A stretch of DNA of 64,000 nt from Ptychodera flava. Its lineage: Eukaryota > Hemichordata > Enteropneusta > Ptychoderidae. This document shows positions 1 through 34,300 of this stretch, piece after piece. The first letter of the stretch is position 1. Each line of letters begins with the position of its first letter. The position numbers and the translations under genes are program-made. Location of the stretch: contig NC_091928.1 in the NCBI RefSeq assembly GCF_041260155.1, forward strand, positions 46,416,137 through 46,480,136, written 5' to 3'. The notes beneath the pieces are model-generated. The model was not told where the DNA came from and ran no database searches. It worked only from the letters and a program-made list of their open reading frames with translations.

Positions 1-460
1 CTTCCTCTGATACTGATATGGCTCAGTGCAAGGAATAGATCTGAATTGAAATCGCAGCGTAGGCGTACACTTATGTAATCACCGTGGCACAGGAATGGTA
101 TGCTATTCCTGTGCAAATATAGTCAAAGGGCACATATTTTCGCGAATACTTCCCAACTTATCCTGACTGCGGTTTATACCTCATGTTTATGACTCTAGCC
201 ATGGGCAAAATATACCGAACATAAAGCGTCCTATAATTACACAGTGAATTTTAAATTTTCCGTAGTAGACGCGAGGAAGGCGCGGACAGGTTGCTAATTC
301 ATGATGCACACATTGCACAACTTCCGGTATCGGCATGATGTGATCAGCCCCTGATGATGAAATGAATGAACGAAACACAGTGTAAATGGGTCTGTGAATT
401 CAGGGTAACCAACTTTATCCTGCTGCTTTATATTTTTAAATATAAAATAAAATCGCGTGC

Positions 461-548
<88 letters not shown>

Positions 549-662
549 TACCAACTGGACTCTGAGATGACAAACTGTTCAGCATCCATAACTGACCAGT
601 ATCAGAGTTATATCTCGAATCAAATTAAAATATTTTTTTTTTGAAAACTACTTACTTACCAG
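1..662 (+). other. Intron 1 of P450 copy 1 (3' part) with a GA microsatellite
   Basis: No coding content. The sequence aligns with about 25886-26336 in copy 2, which places it in intron 1. A (GA)n run at 463-546 is absent from copy 2. Confidence 0.8.
463..546. repeat. (GA)n microsatellite
   Basis: About 42 GA units in intron 1 of P450 copy 1, absent at the matching point of copy 2. Confidence 0.97.
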
Positions 663-21996
<21,334 letters not shown>

Positions 21997-24470
21997 TTAC
22001 AGTTTGATGACGGCTATTAAAATGATTCAATGTCACAAAATTTGATCCTGGCATCCTCGGAATTTTAAAAGATTATTACATTGATGCTTTGTTGATCGCT
22101 CCTCTTTAAAATGCAGCAACTGTGGATGTACTGTAAATGTCATCTAAAATGTCATCATGAACACCTGTTCACGTAGAATGGAAGAACCGTCGTTCGAGGA
22201 CTATCGAGGGGAGTGTAGAGAGCGCCCGCCCTCTAGCGACGGATCTTTCATTCTACGGTTCACGCAGCTGCCTACATTTAAACACGGTCCCTCGTGGAGG
22301 GACCGTGATTTAAAGCATTATAAACATAAGACTGACGCTTGCTACAACGCAAAATCTTCACTCTGTGCACTGCAAATTTTAAGACATGCGAACGTTTCAA
22401 TATTCCGTTTCGAAATTAGGAATAAATTCGAGGATTAGCCATACAAATTTTAAGCTTACATACTAGAGAAGGAAAATACCCCATATTTACGGAAACTGAA
22501 ATTAAAAATGACCATACTTTTTATAAAACTCTTTGGGGAAAAAAATTATTTCTGATTTTCACAAACTTAATCAAGTGAAACTTTATTTTCTTTACGAGCT
22601 TTAAAAGAACCATGACAAGTAATTGACAACTGTTTTAATTTGAAAGTCCGAACATATATGCCCTCGAGGCGCATTTTACCATTAAATTGAATTGGATGGT
22701 GCGACAGCTTGAAATATGGTAGACTTAAGTGTACAATGACGAATTAACCCTTTTAGCGCCAGTCAATTTATGTAGTTTTTACAAAATATACCCCAGTCAA
22801 TTTTTTTAAATTTTTGCGAAGATTTTGATAAGAAACTGTAGCCAATGAAATATGATGTCCATTTTGTTCAAAATTATCAAAAAAAAATTACGGAAAAATT
22901 CACCAAAAAATTGTGAAATGTTGCACTAAAATTGTGGTGGGAAAATCACGGCTCTCAAATGGCAAATATGGCGTGAATAGTAGAAAACGACAAAAATATC
23001 ATGTAAAAGAGATGTGCCAGACGCATGATTGATACTCTGTTAAGGTAAAAGGAATCGCTCCGATAGTTATTCAGTGTTACGTCAGGTTTGTCACATGTTA
23101 TCTCTTAGAAGATATCATCCTGGGAGAAGACGAAAAGCTGTCATCGAGAGTCGATTTTATTTTAATTTATTTAATATAGAGCGTTTTTCCTCCAAATTTT
23201 ATCCAACATGAATGTACTTAATCCTGTCATCAACTCTCACCGGCTGAAATGACAAGATCGAACTTTGTAATTTACATCCGCATCAGTGACATGTAATGAA
23301 AGTTTATCATTTGTTTACAGTGAATGCCATGGAATCGTTGAAATTTTGGTACGTAGCAAAGTCCGTCATGTAGAAACATGAACTAATGGTATTTTTCACC
23401 GAACTGAACACTATCAGTTTTTTCGTTTAGTAGATGAAATATAAGAATCTAATTAAGCGAATTATTTCTTGAGTGAGGAAGACAGCTTCTTGGTGCAAAG
23501 CCCAGCCCATTTATTACAGACAAGAACAACAGTAACAATCGATTGATGTAGAAATTTACTTGCGGTGATTTGAACTTATGATGATGCAAAATAAAATTCA
23601 GACTTCTTAACGAAAGACATGGATAAGTTAAGGTTTATTCTTTACACAATTTGATGGCTAATATAATGTAAAGATTGGCAATTACTATACGCTTTCCCCT
23701 TTGCTTTTAAGCTTAGTGTTCGCGTTCGGTTTGTTCTCAACCAAAGACCTAAGGGGCAGACGTGAAAGGTGAACGATAACAGAAGGTGACGTAATTCAGC
23801 CGATCTCCAACAAAATAAGGTAGCGCCAAAACTCAATGTAAAACTGACATTTCCGCAATATTTGGATAAAATTTAGTTTAACTTGAAGAAAATCTGGTGA
23901 TTTATTGCATTTGTGATTCATTGCATTTGTGAAAATCTGAATGCGAGTGTAAGTATAATTTCACGGATTGCGTAAAAGTGGATCAGTGAGTGTACTTTTC
24001 AAAGCTGTCAACAATTTTCACCATTATTGGTGTGATTAGCATTTATCTTATACTGGTTGCCGTCATGTTTTGGTCATTTGCAAATTTCTTAGCAGTAGCT
24101 TCATTTTTGCTTCTAAATTTTCACTGAGATATCACCTGTGTGCGTATACTGGTCCTGGTCGTTCTTGACTCGGGCTTACACAGCCGTGTAGGAAGTCGTG
24201 GTCATTATTTACGGTCTGGGGGTCGCAGGAATTGCATTAGAAACTCCGAAATTTCGATCATTCAGATGTTCGGCAACTTAAATTGAATAGAAATTACGTC
24301 ATTGAAACGCATGCGCACAAATGTCAATGTAGCTATTGTGTCACCTTTGCCGGCAGGCAACCTCCTCAGGCTCAAGACCGGCAGCCGATACAGTCTAGAA
24401 CATTACCCTCCGACGGGCACACCGGCCAGTCACAGACGTACAATTCGCTAGTTGCAAGCCTCGCTGTAAA
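21997..24470. other. Region between P450 copies 1 and 2
   Basis: No gene. The first part is the 3' flank of copy 1 and aligns with 42961-44060 after copy 2, including a shared AATAAA at 22421 (43625 in copy 2) that could serve for polyadenylation. A degenerate family-1 element lies at about 22500-22690 (ends CGAGGCGCATTTTACC). Sequence at about 22690-23410 has no counterpart after copy 2. From about 23640 on it is the upstream region of copy 2 and should hold its promoter, but I see no clear TATA box. Confidence 0.6.
22283..22307. repeat. Small palindromic insertion flanked by TTTAAA
   Basis: CACGGTCCCTC-GTG-GAGGGACCGTG with TTTAAA on both sides. The matching place after copy 2 (43210-43225) reads straight through without it. 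Confidence 0.75.
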
Positions 24471-24541
24471 ATGACTGATATATTCGGTGTGTTACCCCTG
24501 TCATGGGGCCTAGTTCTGGTAGCCATTGTCCTGCTGTATTT
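24471..24541 (+). CDS. P450 copy 2, first exon, version a
   Basis: Starts with ATG after CGCTGTAAA, encodes the N-terminal anchor (MTDIFGVLPLSWGL, then a hydrophobic run to LLYL) and stops at GTAAGT, 71 bases, phase 2, which joins exon 2 at 26337. The upstream sequence (GCAAGCCTCGCTGTAAA) is shared with version b 357 bases downstream. Either version gives the same peptide, so this may be an alternative first exon with its own promoter or a recent local duplication. No TATA box is obvious. Confidence 0.85.
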
Positions 24542-27500
24542 GTAAGTATGAGCGTAGAATTTGAGTTCATATAAGGTCATAGAACCAGTTAGCTATAGAT
24601 CACCCTATGCATCCTACTTCGTGTACAGCATACACTTCCGTAAATAATGGTATCGGCCTACCCCCATGACATGGTACTGCAAACAGTGCAGCCTGTGCGG
24701 CAGTCAACGCAGTCCAGAACATGCCCTCAAACGGTCATAATGGCCAGTCGCAGAATCGATATAGCCATAACTACATGACTGTGTACAGACGCTCGTACAA
24801 TTTTCAAGTTTCAAGCCTCGCTGTAAAATGACGGATATATTCGGTGTGTTACCCCTGTCATGGGGCCTAGTTCTGGTGGCCATTGTCCTGCTGTATTTGT
24901 AAGTATAAAATTTGCGTTCAATAGTTACACCATGGAGGTACAAAGAAAGAGGTTACATTTACAGGGTAGTGTTCGCCGTCGTGTTTGTTTTTCGTGAGTG
25001 TGTGTACGAACTCGTCCTAATGCCATGGCGTGTAGCCAATGTAAACCGCAGACAGTCTCGCTTCCACTGCTCATGCGCAAACTCACATTCAACCCTGGGG
25101 TAAGTATAAAGTGATCATTGTTTAACGTTAGTAAAAATCGAAAATTAAAAAATGTGTTCCAATCACACTGGGCTTAGGGACTTAGACTTGATATCTATGG
25201 GGAATTGTCTCGAAAATTGATCAGTGGACATTAATTTTTCCAACCTGCTTCCCCGGCCCACATCCATCAACTATTGTTCATTTTTGTCAAAAGAAGCTAT
25301 GCACAAACCACAAACAAGGAGTCAAAGAGTGCACAAACTGATGATGTCACACCTGCCGTTGACAAAGCACAGAAGTTCCCTTATTGCGACATTTACAGCA
25401 CTTTGTTGCAACTACCGTTTCAAACTTGAAGTCCATGGTAACGCTTCAACAACAACGCCAACAACTTAACAATGACAAATAAAAAGGTCACCAGCGACAA
25501 AATAATTGAATGTATGAAGAGAGAAACCTTTTAAATATTGACCAAAACATTATGTTTAAACCATGGAGCCAGAAACGGAGCTCCATGTTTAAACGAATCG
25601 ATATGGCATGACGTATCCTTCGATCGATATTTCCTCTATCTGAGCAAAGGTCAGGTCACCTGCTGAGGTAATGCCTTGATTCGATTCATGCATGGAGCAT
25701 TCGAGCATGGAGGCAGCTAGCTGTGGAAACGGAGCTATCTGTTGGCAGGGTAGCGTGCGTCGCTATGCGGGCCATCAACCCTGTGGCGGGGTTGACCTTT
25801 TGATGACCGGCACAGCGATGCACACTACCCCGCCAACAGATAGCTGCGTTTCCACAACTAGGAGGTAGCCCACGATTCGATATTCTTCCTCTGATACTGA
25901 CATTGTTTAGTGCAAGAATTAAAATGAATTAAAATCGCGGCGTGGTAGTGATGTAAAAACAGTGGCACAGAAATGTGCAAATAGTCAAAGAGCACACATT
26001 GTCGCGAATACTTCACACAACTTATTCTTACCGTGGTTTATACCTCGTGTTTATGACTCTAGCAATGAACAAAATATACCCAACATAAAACGTCTTATAT
26101 CTTACAAGGTGAATTTTAAAATTGCCTTCTTATACGTGTAGACGCAAGGCAGGCGCGGCTCTGTATACATATCAGGTTGCTGATACATAATTCATTCATT
26201 GCACAATGACGTCAACATCGGCCCATGATGATGTAATAATTGAACGACAAACTGTTAAGCATCCATAACTGACCAGTATCAGAGTTATATCTCGAATCAA
26301 ATGAATTTTTTTTTTTGAAAACTACTTACTTACCAGATACTTAACGGCTCCATATTCAACTTTTACGAAGATGGGTCTATCCGGGCCGAAACCATTACCC
26401 ATGTTTGGAAGCATGTTGTCCTATCGAAAGGTATGACGTCTTAGTACCATTTTACATCTCATTCTTTCATCTCTTGCTGGCTAAATCCAAATCTTCAACA
26501 TTTCTAGCTTATGAATACTGCTTGGAAGAGATGCGTGCGCAAATCAATAGCATTAATCTGAGGTAGAATATGCCTCGGGGACAGATATTTTGACCCTCAA
26601 ACTTTTGCTCTTCTTTCCTGATCTACCACTTGGCACAAAGACCTCCAATTAATTTCTTATAGGCCACCACAGTAGCGTTGAGCTCAATTTTCCTATTTTA
26701 AAACATTCAGTGGCATGAATCCTCTTGGTGTTAGGTCAATGTTAGCTTGATTACTGATGAATTTTTCGTGTGGGCAAGTCCACGGAAATTTTGTAAATAG
26801 CGCCCTCAGTGGTGTTTATGACAAAATTCAGGCCTGTTGTTATGATTTCTACTGGCCATCCACACATTACCGCAGAATGACAGCCATTATTGACAACAGT
26901 CTGCATTTTGATTCGAGCAGGAAAATATCTTTACAAAAATACTTCAAATTAAAGTTAAAACCAAACAAGCATCCATGCAGGTATCAAAACTTCAAGGTCT
27001 GCACTATTTTCTTCCGAACTATCTTCGGAAGTGAGTTAATGGTCTTGTTCCAATATAGTGAACCTTAATCACAAATATGCACAATTTAACACAAATGAAA
27101 GTATTGGTGAATCTGACTCAAATACTTAAATAAAAGAAAATTTACCCTAACAATAAAACTTTTTACGGTCTTAGTTTTTCTAAAACGAAAACTTTTATTT
27201 TTCTCCATAGAGTTAAGGTTCCAAGACAAGAAACTGACCTTTTTAAGCTAACAATTCTCTAGTGGTTAATAAGCTCAGAACCCCGTAAATTATATACTTT
27301 CGGAAAGCCTAGATATAGGGAAACATTTTGGTTACCATAGTGTTAGTCACCATTGTTTATATAACTATCACGTTGAGGTAATTTGCATAACCTTTCAAAA
27401 ATTGGGTTTCCCTATGTTTTGTTTCAATGCTTCGAGATATGTGGTTCAAATTTGTGTGAGTGCAAGCTGTTCTAAGGATCTTCCAAAGTATGTGTCAGAA

Positions 27501-28242
27501 TTTTTAAAAAAACCATCTTAAACAATTTTTATGCCAGAAAAACTTCCAGAGCGGTGAATTAAACCTTAGTTGGTTTCTTTAAAATTGTGCTTCAAAAAAA
27601 CTAAGCAAGATAAAAAAAATGAGACACACTTTGGAAGACCGTTGTGACAGCTCGCATTCCAGCACGTTTGAAGTATTGAGACAAAACATAGAGAAAACCG
27701 AGTTTTGAAAGGTTATGCAAATTAGCTGTCATGTGATGGTTATGTAGACAATGGTGACACTGTGGTTACCAAAATGTTCCGCTAAAGCTAGGCTTTCAGA
27801 AAATGTATGATTTAGGGAGGTTCTGAGCTTTTTAACCACCAGAGAATTGCTACAAGAAAAAGGTCAATTGTCTTGGAACCTTAACACAGTGATTGCAGCC
27901 ATTTTGTATTTCAAATATCGGTAAATCTTGCGTATTTTGTTTCTCCAGTACTAAAATTTGCCAGTGCACGGTGACCCCCCATTTTATTAATCGAAAGATT
28001 TCTTGAGGAAAGTTTGAGCAAAAGTTTATAAGTGTTCAATTTCGAGCGCATACTACCTAAACAGCAAACGAATATAGATTCCATCTTTTGCTCTTGACAA
28101 TTCATAACAGAGGACATCATTGGAACTTTAAGTGTAACAGACTAAGTTAACAGACTTTTTCATTTTAGGGTTTATTCGACGTTGACAGGGAATGGCTGAA
28201 AAAATACGGAAGAGTTTATGGGTAAGTTGTGTCTAAACTTGT

Positions 28243-28307
<65 letters not shown>

Positions 28308-31300
28308 CAGTGATCAATGAATTGATTCATTAAATACGGTACATGATATTTAATACGATCGAAGTGTTCAATTTGTACATCTACAAGTCTTAACTATGTA
28401 TACAATTGTGTGACCGCTTGCGTTCTTCCTCTGTAGTATTTCAAAGAAACCATCACATCCCTACACAGTCTCCTGAACTAGCTAGCAGTACTCATTGACG
28501 GCTGTGTACAATTCTGTGATTGAAGTCTCTTTTTTGTATCATTGGATAGAAAATGTTTTGGTAGACCGAACGTGATATACGGTAGACCGTAGTTACTCGG
28601 CGTCACTAGGTACAAATTTGCATATTTCTGCATCAGTCTGAGATTGTCCAGGAAATACCAGTGCACCAGAAACTTTTGCACTCATAAAACTCCAATATTT
28701 TTGTGCACAAATGTGTATGGCAGGTTATTTCAAATGATTGCGACGTTTCTTTTCACCTTTTACTAACGTTCAAGACCATAGCTACTGCCAAAGGCTGCGC
28801 TGAGAATTATTTATTGTATGATACAGATATGAGATATTACTTTGGTTTTTAACTTAGAGAATACCAAGGACGAAGGCCCGTACTTGTGATAAGTGACCCG
28901 GAATTAATTAAACAGCTGACAGTCAAGAACTTCTCATCGTTTGTAAACAGACGAGTAAGCTAACAAGTAAATCAGCTTATAAAATCGTAAATCAATCAAT
29001 CTGTACATGATAAGTACAGGTAACACGATTAGAACTAATTTGGGATAATTGGATGGTGAAATAATGTCTGTTTAATTTACAAATGTTAGCTCATCTGCTT
29101 TCCTTCTTAAGTCATACACTTAGTTTTATGAGTATCTTTTAATATTGCAACATTCAGCTATAAGGCACCTGACATTTTTGAGAACTTTGAAAAATAATCA
29201 ATATCCAATTATCCAAAATTAGTTCCATTCGTGTTTGATATGTTCATAAGTCAACGGACGTTTATTATTATATTTTAATATGGATAAATACATAAATTTA
29301 CATACTTTATGAATATTCATTCTTCCTCGTAAACAAATAATAAACCTCGGACGTTTACCTTTTGAGTTTCATGTCCTTTCTGTAGCATGATGTGATGTTC
29401 TTCTTATCCATAATACGACGTAATATGTTGATTGTCGCTGTCATTGCGATGCGTTCCCCTGTTCAGTTTTTCCGAGGACTGTCACTGACATGGGTCACGT
29501 GAGATGGTTACATTATTTATTATGTTAGAATGTCTGTACCTTCTAGAAATTCTACATTCATTCTATCTGTCTGTCTGTCTTTCAGTCTGTCTCTATCTCT
29601 GTGTCTCTCGTTGATATATGTTATTCATATAAGCCTAAAAACTGAAATACATATAGGAGAGTTAAAGAATTTTATCACAATGACACTCGGTCATATCATC
29701 ATACGTAAAAATGTGTGTGAGTTGTGTTTCAAGTCACGCCAATCCTTCACGTTCAGTACAGTAATCAGACGTGCGTCGTAATTATTCTCGTTTTGTTTCG
29801 AAACGAAAGTTTAAAACATAAGTTAGGGGTTTTCAACTATTCACCAATCGACGCTGGAAAAATTTTGTTCCACCTAAAGCAGTCATAGTCGAGTCTTCGT
29901 TTTTGCCTTCCAGGATGTTCCGTTGCGAAGTAAGCCTTTTGATGACGGACTGCCCACTCTGAGAGACGACAAATGGCGAAATGTTCGTAATACGCTAACT
30001 CCCGCTTTCAGCGGCTCCAAAATGAGGCTGGTAAGATATCTGAACTAACTGTGCATTGAAAGTTAATTTCAACTGCTGTTTACAGATACCGCCGCCGCAT
30101 GACTTTTCCAAGGAACAGCAGCTCTATGGAAGGGGTGCTCGCCAAAATTTAAATTAGTTTTATTTGAGGGCGAAATGCCCAAAGGATCTTTTAATACTGT
30201 AGGTATTTTAATGAAGTCACGTGAGCAAAAAACACTGGCCATCCTAATATGCACCAACTTGTGTAGCTATACGATCCACATAGGCCGCTGGTGGCCTTCA
30301 ATGGCTGTCAACAATTTAGAGTCATGTCTTAGCAAAGCTAAATGATTGCATTCCTTTCAGTGCTTGTATGGGCAACAAATTATTACGTACTCCAGTCGCT
30401 TTGTACTCTCGCTAAAACGAATCATGGACAAGCAATACTCGTGTAACAATCTAAACGGTGAGCATCAACTAACAAAAATAGTTTATCCAATTTTGACTTT
30501 GTAATGGACGATGACTCCTGTATTCTGATTCAGCAATTTCTACTAACAGCCTTTCCGTTTGTTACCGCCCTCAGAAGATCTCATAGTCAACATGCAACAT
30601 GTAAATGCGATTTTTATAGCCTCAGTCAAACTCTTTTGAATGAAGAAACATTAGAGACAATAACCATTTCATATTAACTTCTTGAAGACTTTCTACTTTA
30701 ATTTATCAAGATTCATTGAAAGTGATCTTAAAAGAAGTCGAAGTGACAGGTTTACAGTGTCACCGTGTGGCACATGTACAGTTGACATTATCAAAAACCA
30801 GGATGTAGGCTAACTCGCCATCCCTACAAAGCATGGCTCGGTAACCCACTATATCTCTGTGATATCTAACTAAGTGATATCTCTGCCCATGCCCACAGCA
30901 CACAGTCCGGGTTCAACATAGTCACACACCCATGAAAACACAAAGTAAACATCAAAACCACGTAACGACATAAAGTCCCTTATGACTCATACTGAGATAA
31001 TAAATTCCGTCGATCGAGAATATTCTTCTGTTTCGGACTGTCGTTATACATTTACTTTTCCGATACGAAGTAATCAAACGATATTTTTTGCACTTGAAAA
31101 GAATGACGTTCTCTCAGAGATCTTTGGCTCCTTACTCATTTCTTTGTTCCTTTTATAGATGACACCGTTGCTAAATGAGTGCGCAGATGTGATGGTCCGT
31201 GTTCTTGAAAGACATGTGAATGAAGACAAAATAGTCAAACTGAAAGAGTAAGTTCTTATCTCCCTGAAAACAGCACAGCGCCGTAATCATGATACTACGT

Positions 31301-34300
31301 GTTCCTAAGCGGAATAAGTTAATAAAAACAGTTTGCCAACGAACAAGCAGTCCGGCTCAACTCGTAAAAGCATAGCTTTAAATTTGCCAACATATACGAA
31401 ATTAGTAAAGTGAATCGATGTGACAGCCTCTAAAGCTTATGACATTGTTCGCACTAATTTTCGGCCATTAGGGCATGAGACCAATATGACCCTTCACCAG
31501 CTCCCCTACGTTTGGCTTAGTGTTACGTGCAGAGAAAACGAACAAAAGGGTGAACTCAGCAGTTAACGTTTAAACAAAATTTATTACGAAAATAAAACTA
31601 ATTGCTAAGTCAGGGATAGAGTACAAGCTTTAAAAGTGTACTGACTACTTATCTCAGCTGGGACGGCAAAGCTCCAGTCTCAGAGTTGTAACAGTCTGTC
31701 GGATGAATGAACAGTCCTTTGGCTTGCAGGCTTGAAGTTGCACAAAGTCCACAGTATAAATCCAGCGTTGGCAGTGAAGGTCTTGAAAAGTCTTGAGAAT
31801 GACTACTGCTGGAGTTTAGTAACACACAAGAGACACGATCCCAAAAGTCTGACTGGAAGCTGTGCACGTCCCTTTTATACCCATGTGCTTACATAAAGGC
31901 ATATAAGAACAATCTAGAACTTTTATTGACATGCTAATTACTGTTCTAATATTATCTCTCTTACACAGCTAACTAAATTTCCAGAACATTCCAAACATGA
32001 CTAATTGAATTCAAGGTTATGAGGTCATTAAGGGAAGTGACCTTGAGAATGTTCTAGACTAATTGAACTCAGGTCATGATGAGTGTGGGGGAAATGACCT
32101 ACATAACATTAGCTTGATTCGAACGTGGCCCTATTCCACTTCTGATGGTAAAATTTGGCGGCAGTTTTAGCAAAGTTGATGAAGTCCATTCTAGCGTTTA
32201 CCCTTGGCGCGTTTACACTCCTTGTAGTTTGATTTGCTGTAAATAGCTTGTGATGAGTACAAAAGATTAACATGGTCGACATTCCACTGACCTTGTCCCG
32301 ACTTCGCCTGTTGCAACTCACTCCAATATTTGCACCCAAGTAGGTAGAACACGCCTCGGGGTAGATATTCCGACTCTCATTTTTGTTCAATCCTTTTTCT
32401 GATATACCAATGATAGAGATCATCTAGAGACGAGAAAAATCACCATCTTAGCTTTTCGAAATATATATTTTTCCTACAGAGTTGACAGCGGAATGGCGGG
32501 CATTTCGAATTTTAAATATCGATAAATGTTAAGTAATTTATTTCAGAAGTACCAAACTTTGCACAGTTACCTCTGATTTTTATACTTTGATTTGGTAAGA
32601 GAATAGTGGAAATTTCTATCGAAAAATCTTGACCAAAAGTTTTAAGTCCGTTACTTTCGAGGCGCATACAGTATTACCTTATACAGAACAAAAACTATGA
32701 AATAGTCAATGGTCATGAGGTCACCTAATTCTATTTAAAGTATTGGCATTGCATTGGTGTTAGGTGCATCTGGTTTCGACCGAGCTAATTTTACCTAGAG
32801 TTGTTTGTTTGTTGTTTGGTTGGTTTTGATCCAAACATATGGGTTGAGTGTCTAAATCCCACTACAATTGACGTCCAGCCACTTGGCTATGTTTTTATAT
32901 TTTCCTTCAACAGATTTTTTGGTGGATATAGTCTGGATGGCATCGCTATGACGTCATTTGGTGTGGATATCAGCTCGCAAGAAACTCCAAATCATCCATT
33001 TGTGGAGAACATAAAGAAACTGGTGAATGTGTCATTATTTTCTCCCGTGATATTGATTGTATGTAAGTACAGTGTATGTCGATTTTCTGTTACTGGTCTC
33101 CTCCCCTCCTTTCTCTCCATCTGTTCTGTGAATGTAGAGTGAATTTAAGCTATGAAGCATCCTTAAATTAAACGGGTCGGTTTATTGATTGCAAGTAATT
33201 CAAACAATATTATTGCCCGTAAAATGCCTGTGCAGCCAATGTCACACATGTGATGAGGTACGGCTTTGTGTCAGCAGAAATACGACAGTGCTGTGTCATG
33301 ACTTAGATGTATACAATTTGTAAAGATATCACTGTATTTTGTATCTATCGTATTGACGTTTTAGGGGCATAATATGAAAGCTTAGAAATTCATTATATTT
33401 ATGTGTACTTCCTCGTAGTTTAGTTGTGTTTGTGAAGGATGGTTTCTCACTCTTCTCAGAAATGATGTCGAAAAGATTGTGTTCATAGTAATTTAATTTG
33501 GGTTGTATATTTTTCCATGTCCAATTTGAATAGTATGAATACAATACGTCACGAACTGGAATTTATGTTTCAACAACATTGTGCACTGTACAAAATGCAA
33601 AAACTTTGAATTTTCGCATTCACTTGCGTAGAAGTATACAAATTTGTACCTTAAACAAGGATGAAAATGAACATTTTATCGAAAATTAAAAATATTGTGT
33701 CTTTTAGAGTGGATTTATAGATTTTAATATCCAGTATTATGATTTTTTTCCCTATTAAGTTTTCTTACCCTTCCTGGTACCGCTGTTAAATTATCTGGAC
33801 ATATCAACGATTCCCAAGTCGGTGAGGAAATACTTACTAAGTGTCGTTGATGACACTATTAATCTGAGGAAACAAGAGGACGGCAAAAGCAAGGTGAGAT
33901 GCAGTTACCGCATTAGAAGCAAGATAGAGTGTGCCTCGGATTGTATTCTGACTCTCACAATTTCACAACTAATTCCTGGTCTATTGTTTGTAGAGGCTTA
34001 AGTATATAAATAGTTTTAATCGGCGTATTTTTGTGAAAATCGAACAATGTTGATTTTGCCCAATGTCGAACACTGGAATGGCGGCCATTTTATATTTTTG
34101 GCTTGGGTAAGTGCTAGGTTCCCTAGTAGCAAACGAGTTTTGCGGGGTGACCCCTGATTGTATTTTGTTCTGGATTTCGAAAGAGATAACATTTAGGAAA
34201 GCTTTGGCGAAAGTTTAAAGGGACAAAGTCGCCCATTTTTCATGAATTTTGTTTGATACGAGACACTGTTTATATTGTTTGACATTTTGAAAGATACTGA

